64,000 nucleotides of DNA from Prinia subflava (lineage: Eukaryota > Chordata > Aves > Passeriformes > Cisticolidae), in NCBI RefSeq assembly GCF_021018805.1, contig NC_086253.1, positions 10,480,735 through 10,544,734 on the forward strand, in the 5' to 3' direction. The translations under genes and the position numbers were made by a program. Below are positions 51,665-64,000 of this stretch, piece by piece. Under the pieces are notes generated by a model. That model made no database searches and was not told the origin of the DNA. It was given only the letters and a program-made list of their open reading frames with translations. How positions within the stretch are numbered: position 1 is the stretch's first letter; each line of letters opens with the position of its first letter.

Positions 51665-52055
51665 CCTTGAGAGGGCCTCACCTAGAGCAATGTCTCATGT
51701 GGGGCACTGTACCTGGGGGATAATTTGGACCATAAAAGAGATTTCAGTAGAAAAGCAAAAGGAATACTCAGAAGTTCTGAGGATGCAACCTGTGAGAGGT
51801 TGGGAAAGGGATTTCAACTGTTTAGCAGAGAGAAATGAGGAGAGGCATCGTAATAGTCTTCAGGTATGTCAAGGCTACGATGTGTTCACCATATATTCTC
51901 TGGGTAGAACTAGAGAAATTTGGCTTAAGACTCAAAAAAGAAGATTGATAATGCCTGTTAGAAGCACTATTTCTTAGGTTAACAGTTTGAAGGTTGGGTT
52001 TGATTGCCAGGTGGAAGGTTGGACTGATTTCTATGAGGAATGAGGTATCTGATCT
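51665..52055 (+). mobile_element. old CR1-family LINE fragment
   Basis: Plus-strand order of blocks fits the CR1 3' half: GAGAGGGCCTCACCTAGAGC, GTGGGGCACTGTACCTGG, AACTGTTTAGCAGAGAGAAA, GTCTTCAGGTATGTCAAGGC, AGAAGATTGATAATGCCTGT and TGGAAGGTTGGACTGATTTC. It is highly diverged with several gaps and has no open frame of use. The subfamily cannot be told by eye. Confidence 0.72.
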
Positions 52056-55000
52056 CACCTAGGATGAGAATGATGAGCAGCATCGCTTCCTTAATGTTAC
52101 TTTTAGCCATATTCTTTGTATGAACACAAAGTATTTATATTGTGTGCATTCTCATATTTTTTAACCCTTTCCCACACAAAAGATTGACCTTTCCTCATGC
52201 TAATGCTCAATGATGTCTGAACAAAGTAAAGTTAAACAATAGTAAAGGACATTTTTCATGAGGGTAGCTTGGATTTCCTGGGTGCTCTGTTCAATGACCT
52301 GACAGCTTGTTTCCCCATCTTAAATACAGTATGATGGTCATACAGCAAGTAGTTAATGAAAAATAGTTTTGACTTCTTGGAAGCCTTAAATGCTAAAATA
52401 TCATTGCTTCACTTATCATATTCATAGTTTCATGTTCATCCAAAGCTGCTCTTCCATAGAACTTTATATTTGGAATTATTCTGTTCTTTTTCTTCTTCTT
52501 TTATTGTGTTGAAATTCAATTCTACAGTCATAGCAAAATTGACAAGTACTTCACCTCTTCACCCTTAAAAGCAGCTGCAGGGTTGGTTGCTCTGTCATCT
52601 CTTCTCAGCAGCAATACCTTCCCTTTCTCTCCCTCCCCTTTGCCTCTCAAGTGGTCAGAATTTGAAAACCATCTGCTCTCAGGCTGGGACGTGCTTACTG
52701 TTTTCTTTCAGTTTTTAGTTTTGCTGGCACTTTTGGCTCCCTGGTGAGAGCCCATGGTTGTCCCGAGTCAGCTCCACACTCAGTCTCCTTAGACCCAGCC
52801 TGTAGACACGGCTTGCTAAAGTCAGCCTGCTCAGAGTGGTGCAAAAGTCTGTGCTTATTAAAGGCTGAGTCTTCAGGAGGAAAGTATCCAACTGAGTGTT
52901 TGAAGGAGGGAATGCTGGAGAGGCTCTGACTGAGCAGACATCTCCTTCTGGCATTGCGGTCTGTCCTTCCTCCCCCTGCTTCTCTTGTCTCATCCTGCTT
53001 CCTCTGGTGGCTGCTGCTTTAGAAGTGGCTTTAGTGCAGAAAGGGCTTTCTTTGAAGTATTGTGGAAATACCATTTCTAAGGAAATAGGACCAGCAAGAT
53101 CCCAGCTCTGTTTTTCAGCTATCTGGTTAGAGCACAGCACCAGTATCTGTGTTTCTCCTCTTCTGGTGTAGGATGAAAACTTTCGGTGACTTTTACAGTT
53201 CAATGGCTTTTGGCAAAGTTCAGTTCTCCATCTTAAACCCACGCACTTGTATAAACATAACTGGCTTCAAGCTGTGTCAAATATAATCACTTAGCTACAA
53301 AAACAAAAACACCCAGATATAATTGCTATGATTCCACTTTTTATAAACATTTTAGACTGAAAATAAGAATTTGGAGTGATAATCACACCCTGCTTGCTAG
53401 CATTTTTCCGTTTTTGGTTCTTCCTTTCGTTTTTCCCTATTGTGATCCTCTTTCTATTCACTATAAGCACATTTTTGCTGCTCTGAGCTCCACAGAAATA
53501 CATTCTGCCTAAATTGTGTCTTAAAAAAACACACGGAGACACATGACAATGGGAAATACAAGGCAAAAGCTGAAATGTGACACCACCATTCCTTAGGGAG
53601 AGGAATACGGAATATTAAGTGAAATCCTGAAGTTTCTTGTGCTGCTGCCTGAAAGTAGCTTGATATGGGTGGTAAGCATTAAAAACCAAACTATATTGTG
53701 GAAGGAACGGAGTCAGCAAAACAATTCAAAGAATGTGTTGGCTTTGTGTTTCTGTTTGAGAGTAAATATTTGTTCTACATTACAGTGAAATGGGAAAAAA
53801 GAAACTAAAAAATAATTAAACAATAAAATCAGTGTGCTGGCAAAAAAACCTCCACAAGTGGTGAGGCCAAAGAGATTGCAGGGTTTATTTTGAAGAGGAT
53901 CTTGAGATATTTTTTAGCAACACCTCCCTCCCACAAAGTGCTGCAAAGCAATGGATCACTTTTGGCTTTGTTTGAAAGTTAAAAATACTAACAACAACAA
54001 AAAAAAAGGAGCAAAAAACCCACCCTGTTCTTTTTTGAAAACTGACACTCAAAGCATGGAAATGCTCTTCTGTACAATTGAGGTCAATACAGTCCTCACT
54101 CCCCCAGCACCACCCAAACTTGAACTCTCTGAAAGACTCTTCCTGAAATTCAGAAAATGCAGTTGCACTTTGCATGAAAATCACAATCTGTAGTAAGAAT
54201 TCAACTTGTTTTATACTTGTCTGTAATTCCAATCTTTAGTTTAAACAAGAAACAAAACCAAACCAAACAAAAATCTGTGCCAGAAGTATTAATCCTTGTG
54301 TTACCTTCCTTTAAGCTGCAGCTCTGGGACTCCTGAGACTGCAGGAAGGGCAGATGAATATGAATTAGCTGCTGATCCTTTTGCAGGCTTCACTCCTATA
54401 CTCGCCCAGGTATTGTTGAGTTCACCTCTCAAATATACTTCCCAAAACCCTCAGAACAGAGCTTAGAGCTCCTTTCAGGGTAGGCAGGGAGCTCAACATG
54501 AGCAGCTAAGGGAAGAGCTGAGTGGGATCATTGATGTGGGCTGCAGTTCTTGGTGCTTCCAGCGACGATGGGGCTGAGCTGCAGAGTCCTTACTCTGCCT
54601 GTGCATTCCCAGAATTTCCTGCACGTGCCTGAAGGCAGTGAACCTATGGAGATTTGCTCCCAGAGGCTCTTGCAAAGCCCATCTGGAAAGGCAGGAGTTA
54701 CCTTATGTGTACATGACAGAAATCCCACACCTGAACCTTGCTAGTCCTCTGAGCAGATGTTTCTGCTGCAAAAAACAAGTTTTATCAGATGCATGAGCAT
54801 CATGGTGGTTGCTTGGTTGATTATATGGAAGGAATTAACAGCCTATAAATATTTGCTGAGCTGTAAAACTCACAGAAAACTGAAATACTCTGAATAAAAA
54901 TTAAAAAAAAACCCCTTGAGAATCTTTTCTAGCTCTTTGTACAATCTGGGTATAAATTCAATTGTAAGTTACATTACTGTCTTCTCAAATGATAAAAGGA

Positions 55001-58000
55001 CTCCAAATTTCATAGTAATACAGCTGAACTGTTGAGAATTCCAAAAGTTTGTTTTCTCTGTGGTCCAATTTGCTCTGTTGACAAAGAGAGAAGCGTGTGG
55101 TTAATATTACTAGAGAAAGTACACACTTTTGTTGATGGAACTGCTTTCATTTACTTGGTTTTGGAATAGATGGGTTTACTTAGGGAAAATCCAGATACAG
55201 ATGATTAGATGAAAGGGAAAACCACCAAGAACAATAGGATGAGACTGAATCTGTGGAGCCACCATAACATATCTGCGTATCTGGATCGCTATTTTCTCCT
55301 AATGAGTAACAGGGCCCGGAAACCCTGTAACATATGTCCCACTCACAATGAATCAACTCACGGTTTTACTCATATCCTTTTTATACTTTTATGAAACAAA
55401 ATTTGGACCCGGTTCCAGCAATTTAGAAATGTTTTATGGCGACTGAGTCAAAGAATTTGGCAGGTTTAGCAGTTTGGAAGGCCACTGGAATGTTTTGAAA
55501 AAGCCGTACTAATGTCTTAGTAATAATGAGGTAAGAGTAATAATTTTTTCTTTGTTGGAAAAAGTAGGATTCTAGTTTTTATTTGAATAGTTCAAGGATA
55601 TTCACTCTCTAGGAGATTCCTGTAGTTTTTGCTTTTCAAATGATAGATTCTCTGTAAGGAAGGAGTCGTCCATGGGGAACCTTCTGACTTTTTTCTCTAG
55701 TTGCATGGAGATGGATGGTTTGATTTGATACGAAGAAATGGACTGCCTAGTTTTGTTAATAGCTTTGTTTAGATAAACTGGTTTAGAGGTAATTGCAAAA
55801 ATTTGTTGTCTCTTTCCTTATAAAATTACAAAAAAAACAGTTAAAAATACATATTGGTCTTCCAACAGCTTTTCAGGGAAGTAACAGAGTTTTTATGTTT
55901 AACATACAGGCCAAGAAGGTACCCAGTGCTCCCTGGAAATAATGAGAAAAAAAATTATTATCAAAAAAATCTCACTCCTCTTTCTTAAATATTTAATATC
56001 AATGTGAACCACCATGTCAAAACATTTACGGTGGCCTACATGATTCTGGCATAAATAATATGATGTTTTTTCTATTAAGTTTGTTATCTAGCAAAATATG
56101 TGTGTTGTTTTTGGCAGTAAGCATTAACAATTCCTAACAAACAGAATCATGTCACTGATGCTGTACTTTTGCAGAAGGGCCAAGATGAGAAATGAAAGAA
56201 CACACAAGTGCAAGGGGTTAAGGAACTGGTTTCTTACTGCCAAAGGATTGTGTTAAGTATTTTAGGAATATAACTGGATCTTCTTGTAAGTCAGAGTAAA
56301 GTAAGGCTTAAATGCAGGAAAGTTAACAGAATATTACGTGGTTAAGATCAGTGTGTTCAAAGTGTTGGTGCATTTGCTCCATTATGTCAGCTGAGTGGCA
56401 CACGAGGGCCTGTTTGTACAGGAGCTGTTGGATGGTTTTGTTTGTGCAGAAGTTACATGGCCAGTGTTTGGCTCTGGTGCCCTCCTGAGAAGCAGGCTGT
56501 GTTAAGTGTTAGATGTGATGGTTGGAACTGCACCTTGGCAGTCTGACCACTTCCATCGGTAATCAGAGGACTTCAGCATATTGCAACACTTGTGAAAAGA
56601 AGGTGTCAGTGTGTCACTGTTGTCAGAGACCTTAAATAAAGTCAACACAGGCTGTGCTGGAAGAACATGAAGAACCTGAGACTAAAATGTTGCAATCTAA
56701 ATTTCCAGCCTTCCCTATCTGATCATTGAAGCCACTGGCTCCTGATTTACAGGGGAATAAAGCTTGAAAACCACCAGGAACTCAGCAGGGTTACCTCACC
56801 TTGGATCACCTTTACAGAGCTGGAGTTACACTCAATTTTGGTCACTGAGGGTCACTCCTTGGCTACCAGCAGAGAAACAATTCTTCTTTGGCTCTCTGTT
56901 TATTAAGACTGAACAAAACCCCTGAGATTTTGATTTTCTTGTTAAGTGGTATCTGTCTGATACGTGTGCCACTGGGACACACATAGGATGCCTTTGGGGT
57001 TTAATTTACCTTCCCATGTGCTCCTGTGATTAAAGTACACTTCTAACACTCGTCTGCAGAGCAGGTGTCCCATCTGCCAGGGACAGCAGAGGCAGCAGGG
57101 ACCTGGGTTTCATGAGCAGCAAATGCATCTGGGCACAATTATGCAATACAGAGAAGTGGTTTCTCATTTGTGTTTTTTTCAAATTACAGAACTCTAGGGA
57201 AAAACAATGGTTGCTCAGCATATTCATATTTTGTCATAAATTATTGATGCCTTTAGTCCAGTTACGATGATAAATTATTAATTATTCACCATTTTGCACT
57301 CTTCTGTATCTTCATATAGGATAAGTACCTTGTTTCTCACTGGAGCATTAAGAAGGGAATATATCTGTTAATAGCAAGACTTTCATAAATGTTAAACAAA
57401 TTAAGTTAGGGAAAACAAGAGAAAACAATCTTAGACTATCTATTGGTGTTTAAAAAACCCAGTATTTACTTCAAAATTTGTAATTTAAAATATATATTAG
57501 TACATCATAATCTCTTATTTTTTGTTGTATTTTTAGGTTTGATTTCTCCACTTTTGCTGCCATAAAATCAGTAGTTATTTTAACTAGCAGTCACATCATT
57601 AACAATCTTTGTAGCTTTTTCATTGTTGCAGTTCATATTTACCAAGTACTTTTTTCTCTTAACAGCCATTTACTCATAAAATATTTCTGTTTCAAAACAG
57701 AATGTGAAATAGTCTGTGTATTTCTTCAGTAGATGCTGAAGAAAAAGAAAGGAAAGTTGGACTGCACAGTCATCATTGGCATCTGTTAGGATTATTATCC
57801 TGTATAACAGCTTGCTTTTACTAAATATATTTTTGATTGACCACCAAGCCTTTCCTGGACTTTTAAAATTTGACAGTTAAGTCAAGCATGTAATTTCAAA
57901 GATTATAGTAGAAATTTGGAATTGGATTACAATTTTATGTGTGTTCGACTTCATGGCAATTCTAATTTTCAGAGTATTCTTTAAATTAATAAATCTACTA

Positions 58001-58984
58001 TTTAATTCAGGCAGGTGCTAAATAAATGGCTTCTGCCAACACGGCTATTTTTCTTCCCTTTTCCTCTCTGAACACAAAGATAAGTATTCTGTTAGTGTTC
58101 ATTTGAAGAGACACAGTAATTGGATACCTATGTCTATTCATCTTTAGGTTATTAGTTGAAATTCAGCCAACCTCAAAGTCATTAACATGGCTGAGGCTGT
58201 TTCTAGCTAGTGTGAAATGAGCTGGAAGTCTTATCTAATTATTGATAGGCATCTATAGTAAAATGCTTTTGCTGCGACTGATGCAGAAAATATATCTGTA
58301 GTGGACATAATTAAGTATATAAATAACAAATAATGTAACTTCCTAGGATGTAAAAAGTTTCTTTACCTAGAAAAATTTTTGTCTGTATCATGTTTGAGGT
58401 CTTCTAGTGGAGAGTCTCTTTTGGAGTGTTCTCTTTCATTGAAGTGCTATGCCTGCTGGGCTTTTAGAAGTAAGACTTCAGTTTTCACGATTGAGATGTA
58501 TTTCAGACATGGTAGAATAACCTTGAGTATAATTCCAATGTCTGTGTGTGGATGAAGCGTTGAGATGAATGTAGCTGTGATCCAGAATGGAAGGGATGTA
58601 AGAACTGGGTCTCTCCAAGCATTAATATATAAAGGAGATTATATGTGGAAAAACCAACCCGAGCATCTGCTCCTGCAAGGAGTGGTACTGTCTTTGTATC
58701 TGTAGTAAAACCTCAGTTCGTTTCACACATTTGCAGTCTTCTGGGTATTAGTATAATGAAAATAGTAAAAGCATTGTCAATATGTTGTAACTGTCATCAG
58801 AAGATTTATTCTACAGACACGGGCCTTCTGCAGAAAGTTCTCTGTTTATAATTTAGTTAAATGAACTTAAATGTATTAAACTTAAAAACACCCCAAACAT
58901 TTGCCATAGTAGATGCAAAAAATGTAGAGTTGAAGGTCTTTAGAAATTTAAGTCACTTGATAGGGTGGGATCTTTTACAGCCAT

Positions 58985-59388
58985 AGAGCATCTCCCTGGA
59001 GCATGGAGTATTTCTCTTGTGAGGAAATGCTGAGGGAGCTGGGGCTGTCCAGCCTTGAGGATACTGAGGGGAATCTTAAAGGTACATATAGGTGTCTTAA
59101 GGGCAGGTGTCATGATGATGAGGTCAGGCTCCTTTCTCTGGTGCCCAGAGACAGGGTAGGGGCAACAGGCACAGACTGAAACACAGAAAGTTCCATGTGA
59201 ATATGCAGAAAATCTTCTTTATGTTGAGGTCGAATGAAGATGGAAACAGAGAGGTTGTGGTCTCCTTCTCTGGAGATATGCACAGACTGCCTGGATGCAG
59301 TGCAACCTGCTCTAGGTGAAGCTGCTTGAGCAGGGGGTTGGACTAAATGATCTCCAGAGCTCTATTCCAACCCCAACCATTCTGTGAC
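58985..59388 (+). mobile_element. CR1 LINE, 3' truncated copy with intact tail
   Basis: The best preserved CR1 in the window. It has GAGGAAATGCTGAGGGAGCT, GGGGCTGTCCAGCCTTGAGG, GTGCCCAGAGACAGGGTAGG, CAGACTGCCTGGATGCAGTG, GGGGGTTGGACTAAATGATC and the end CCAACCCCAACCATTCTGTG. These are successive parts of the standard avian CR1 3' region including its terminus. It is 5'-truncated, as is usual, and oriented plus. It contains only the very end of ORF2 and the 3'UTR, so it encodes nothing. Confidence 0.9.
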
Positions 59389-61638
59389 AGAAGGATGTGA
59401 GGGTCTCATGTGACTTTTCAGCCACTAAGACTAAAGGAGATGGGGCAAACCTTGATGCAGAACATCAAACTCTGCCTCATTGAGTGAGGAGGAGCAGACA
59501 GGGTGATTACAGAAAAGAATGGGAATTAATCTGTCGTGTGTGTCCTGCTGCATTTGGATGAAAGAATGCCTTCGTTCCAGAACGTGTACCACCCTTCTGA
59601 GGACCCCAGAGGAGGTCTGAATCTCTGAGTAGCTGAGTCCAAAAGGAGCATGTTCTGAAAAAAGCAACTAGTCACATGAATTCAGATTATTATGGCTGGG
59701 ACTGGTGTATTATTCTTAATATCTTGTAGAAGCAAACATTAACAGCTAGTAAGGATGAAGGTTCCCCAGGTGTCATCTACCTTGCAGCAAGACTCCCCCA
59801 GAACCTCTCAGATCTAATTTTATTGCTTTGAAACAAAGCTTTTCACTTGGAAAAATCATCACTGACAAAAAAAGCAAGCACTGGCCCTGCAGCACAAAGG
59901 GTGGCTGCAAGGCATGGCTGTGTTTTTGTGCATGAAGTGCTCAGAGAGGTCTGTAGGAGAGAGGCTCAGCTTCCAGCAGAACTGTTCTGTGCCTGAGGAA
60001 ATGTAACCTGTACCATCATCAGGTAGTTCCAAGAGACAATGGCCAAATATAAAAGCACTAGCAGGAAGTATTGAATGAAAATCTAGAAGTCACTTCCGTG
60101 GAGACAGCTCTGAATTTTCTATATCTTAGTGTTAGCAAAGCATTCTCTTGAAATAACAGTGACTCATTGAACCTATAAATGGATTTTATTATTAAATCTG
60201 ACTATCGAAATATTTCATTTTCAATCTCAGAGCAAGGCATTAGCAAGAAGACCAAAAAGCAGTTGGAAATTGAGTTGCTCCAGAGTAATTTTAAAATCAA
60301 AGTCAGCAGCCCTGAAGATGACAGCACCTGACTGGATTGCTTTACCAGGGACTTGGTTGGATTCATGATGAGTACACCAGACCTAACAGTTGTGCAGCTA
60401 CAGGGTGAGATGGCTCTGCCCAAGGAAAAAGAATCCTTCCTTTTGCACTCAGCTGAGGTGCACTGCACTGCTCAGTCTAGTTATTGATGGAGGGAAAAGC
60501 CAGAAACCCACAGCAGAAAGGGGAACAGAGCAGCTCCACCCTTTCCCAACAACCTAAAATCACACTGTGGCAGGGGCAAGGAATTGCATTTTCTAGCCAG
60601 ATGTGCCAGAGGAAAAGGATCCAAGTTAACTTCTGTGTTTGCTATAGGTTCTGCAGGTCTGTTCAGAGTGACATTTCCCACATGCCTGAAAGCAAGAAAG
60701 TGTTTTAGGACTGTTTCTTTTATTACAATTGTCTCTGATGTAATGGGGATTTTTTTTTCATATAAAACTAGTACATTATGGCATTGACACTGTGTCCAAA
60801 TTGATGGTTTTGCATTATTTAGAAAATGTTCCAAGCCAAAGGCAAAATGCCCCATATTAGCTTAGAAAAAATAAAACTCAAAGAAAAAATCATCCCCTGG
60901 ATAAAATCCAGCTCTGGAAACAGAGAGAATTAGATTGTCATCCTAACTGGCACCAGCTCCTGCACAGCATTTGGCAGATTACTTAGGTCTGATTTTAGCT
61001 GTAGTGTTTATGATTAAGTGAAGAAGCTCTGCTTTCCAAGCAGGTTAATATATTATGATATTTTAACTGATAATAGGGGCCAGTTCTCAAAAGTGCTGAA
61101 AACGTTCCACTTTTGGGAATTTTAAAAATGAATCAACAAAATTCATGTTTAGAAAGGTATGTAAAATAATGATGTAAAGACAGACTTAAGTGTCTTTCTA
61201 TTTACAAAATTACTTGATGGAATTCTAATGCTAAAATTAATAGGCACTTGAAAAGAATGAAATTCATGGCTGTTAAAAAGGCAGAAAATAGACTAAAATA
61301 ATAGCAGATTGTTCATTTTTACCCTCCAAAATTAAATACCTTGTGTTCATCATAAATACTACAATTGAGAAGGTAACACAAGTGACAAAAGCTTTTATTT
61401 ACTTTGTTTTGAATACAATTGAACTTATTTCTGTTTCAGAACAAAAGTTTATAGGAGAAAAAAGACATATCCTATGACAGGTGATTTTAATTTACTTCTA
61501 ATAAATCTGACTTGTATTATATTCATTCTTCTGAGCTCTTATTGGAAACTGTCTGAGCAGAAAATTCATTTTCCTGAAAAGTCACACTTCTTCCTAGATG
61601 TGAGTAATAATGTGTATATTTATTTAGTTTTGAGGGGT

Positions 61639-61658
61639 GGTTGGTTGGTTGGTTGGTT
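61639..61658 (+). repeat. (GGTT)5 microsatellite
   Basis: Five GGTT units in a row. Short GGTT runs also occur near 36945-36958. Simple repeat. Confidence 0.9.
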
Positions 61659-64000
61659 TTTAACTAAGTAAAAGACCTCTCCAAATACACAAGGCTGTCA
61701 AGAAGTGGATATTTGCTGGTAATTTTCATGGTAAGTTTTTATGACTCTGAAGCACTGGCTGTAAATGAGAGGAACTTCTGAATCTTACCTCAATACCTCA
61801 GGTTGGTGGGACATTTACCTTTTTACTTGATAGAAGATTTCTGAGCAGATCTTTGGTTCTCAGAGGGGCTCTCTCACCACCCCACATGGTAGGTGTGCTT
61901 GGCATATTGCAAATACTGCCCTTGGTGTGGCTGTTCCTCATTGTCTTAAGAGGAGAGAAGAGTGGTTGAGGAAGTGCAGAAGAGCACTGGGTCTTCATCA
62001 CAGCATTTGATTTTTGCTTTGGAAATGGCCATTTAACCCTCACAACCTCCTCCTTCTAGGAGGAGTACACCAAGACATAACTGCATCAGAGCTGACCCTT
62101 GGCAGTGATCTCTGTGTTCCTTTAAACTGCCTTCCACTGGAGGCTCTCACAACTGCTCAGTTAACAGGAATGTGATGTTACAAACAGGGAAACTTCATAG
62201 TTCTGGGATGGGAGCTCCTTTGCTTCCATTTCTCTTGCTGCCATGGTGGAGCTGGTGGCTCTGGCACACAAACACACAAAGTTCAGCATCTTTTTGAGAA
62301 AAACACAGCTGGACAGCTGTACTCCCACCAGACTACTACATTAATGTTCATCAAAATTATACTTAACCTGCTTTAATGTACCCAAATCCTACCATAAAGG
62401 AGACTTCTGTTTTCAGGAGTACAGCATATTCTTGTACAATGCCAAAATAAATAGGGGGTAGGAGACAGGGATGAAACAGAGCTAATGAGGATTTTCTGTT
62501 GAGTGAATGTTTGGACTATAAACTCTACAGGGGTTTGGGCTGTGTATAGACACTTGTGTTCGAAGGAGGTTGATCTCAACACCAGTGTCCAACAATAAAT
62601 AAGATTTTACAAAGAGAATAAATAAAATTTTGAGAAGACAGATAAGGCTGCTGCCTATCCAAAGCCAAAAGGCAGCAGAGAGGTTCATTGTGAGGTGCTG
62701 AACCCATAGGAAAACATGAAGATTCAGTGCCATTGGAAAACACATGTAAATTAGAGAAGAATTTAATAGAATTAAGTGAAACCCAAAATAATAAGCAAAT
62801 AAACCATGACCCAGACTATGCCTTGATCTAAGCTTTGCCCTTGACTTTTCTGCTGATTCGCTGGCACCAAGACATGCTCCAGTGTGGGGGCAGAAACAGG
62901 GACAATTCGTGGTGATGGAATCAAACATTGCTGAGATCCTGCCAAAGCAGATGCAACCCTTTTCTCCTATCTGTCCTTGTCTCAGTGCAGTGTTGCCAGA
63001 GATCCAGCTTTCCAACAAATGCACAAAAAGAGCATAACTCATCCCATCACTTTGGTCACCTTGACATAACCAGACTTCTGGGAAGTTTATTATTAACCCC
63101 TTGGAAACAGATAGCCCTGTCTGGCCTGTGTCCTACCCTGTGGACAGAACTAGCAAAAGATACATTCTTTGCATCCTTGCTGATATTTTATATTTATCCT
63201 TTTCAGCTGCATTTTTCGAGTTTCTACCATTCGTATTATATCAGTTATTTTCTTTGAATTGTCTTTACTCTCTTAAAAATTCTTATGTTGTTTAGCTTCA
63301 TATTGTTGAAGTGTGAGAGAGTAGAAGATATTTATTTGTTCATTTGGAAAAACTTCATTACTCAGACCACCTAGAAGATTAAACCCTGCCAAGGTACCAA
63401 TGTCCTGTCCTGTGGTACCAATGACCTTATCCTGTGACCAGGATAAATGTCAGTTCCTTATTGTTTTATGCAGGGAAAGTTAGAAATGACTGAACAAGTT
63501 AGACAGAAAGGTTGGATTCCTTCCTGGCAGACCTTTGGGGTCATACTCTGCTTAGCTACATTTCACTTCTTGTCATGCTTCCAGATTTCTGTAGCTGAAA
63601 AATCACTTTACAGTTGGATGGCATGCACAAGAATTCTTACGTTGCTTTCATATATGAGTTTTAAAAGACATAAACAATATTATTTTTATCTCCAGTGACA
63701 AGGCAATAAAAAGCCCCAGAGGAGGCATCATTCCCTTCAGTGCATCTCGTGGGTCCATGAAGAACCAGAAGCATGTCTGCTCAGTCCTCTGGTATCTTCC
63801 TTCTACTCCTCTAATTTGCAGGAGCAGAGGTGTTGGGGCACAGTGTATTATCTGTCTGCTTTCCTAGGCTTTCCATACAGGCTTTGTATATTCTCAAAAT
63901 TGGTTTCTGAGATGGTATTGAAGCTTCCTGAGGCAAAACTGTTGCCCTGGTGTGTGGCTGAGGCTTCTCTAGCTTGCACTTGCATAGGTCTCTAGCTTCT

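Larger units (their letters stand above)
31407..64000 (+). other. presumed first intron of AFAP1L2, no coding exon seen
   Basis: About 32.6 kb with no recognisable coding exon, RNA gene or second CpG island. I looked for the expected N-terminal AFAP1L2 coding sequence and did not find it. The contents are CR1 remnants at 34.7, 39.2, 51.7 and 59.0 kb, simple repeats, and otherwise unique AT-rich sequence. Open frames up to 296 aa occur on both strands but lack motifs and splice context. It could equally be intergenic if the CpG island serves another transcript. Confidence 0.45.

Noticed and set aside
55209..55394. Plus-strand 61-codon frame with a Cys-containing segment, considered as an endogenous retroviral remnant
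   Set aside because: No gag, pol or env motif was visible and no LTR-like sequence flanks it.
62482..63042. Minus-strand 186-codon frame with hydrophobic stretches
   Set aside because: Hydrophobic runs come from T/A-rich sequence. I recognised no family, promoter or splice context.

Overview
This is 64 kb of vertebrate nuclear DNA, almost certainly from a bird and probably a songbird. Short exons sit in long AT-rich introns with GT/AG splice sites, and one sharp CpG island stands out from the background. The dispersed repeats are CR1 LINE fragments plus one LTR that I recognise from memory as the passerine ERVL type. There are no operons, bacterial ribosome sites, CRISPR arrays or prophage. 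Nearly every long open frame here is a chance frame.

Left part (1 to about 21.7 kb): the 3' end of an actin-binding LIM protein gene on the plus strand, best matched to ABLIM1. Six coding exons could be joined by eye (536-668, 4483-4541, 6462-6516, 7826-7833, 8063-8143, 20014-20127). They total 450 nt and encode the last 149 residues and the stop. All junctions keep frame. The last two exons encode the villin-type headpiece that binds F-actin. One internal exon is only 8 nt long. The last intron is 11.9 kb and holds a CR1 fragment, a near-complete solo ERVL LTR in the sense direction, and a second CR1 fragment in reverse. A 3' untranslated region follows the stop.

Middle (about 21.7 to 31.0 kb): intergenic or very distal 3'UTR sequence. 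It holds a 40-T tract inside a pyrimidine stretch, two further poly(A)-signal candidates, a 12-bp inverted repeat, and one GC-rich, exon-like block (25423-25545) with good splice sites on both sides.

Right part (31.0 to 64 kb): a CpG island (about 31010-31840) with GC boxes, a G-quadruplex motif and a plausible 5' splice site at 31406/31407. In vertebrates as I know them (human 10q25 order) the gene downstream of ABLIM1 in the same direction is AFAP1L2. The island is therefore most simply its promoter and non-coding first exon, and the remaining 32.6 kb its first intron. This is inference: I found no AFAP1L2 coding exon here. That stretch contains only CR1 remnants (34.7, 39.2, 51.7 and 59.0 kb) and microsatellites.

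I see no evidence of a novel multi-gene system. The points most worth checking are the exon phase arithmetic of the ABLIM1 tail (two coupled exon pairs and an 8-nt microexon that decide whether the headpiece is made), a Gly-to-Lys change at a conserved headpiece position, the exon-like island at 25.4 kb, and the sense-oriented LTR poly(A) signal inside the last intron.
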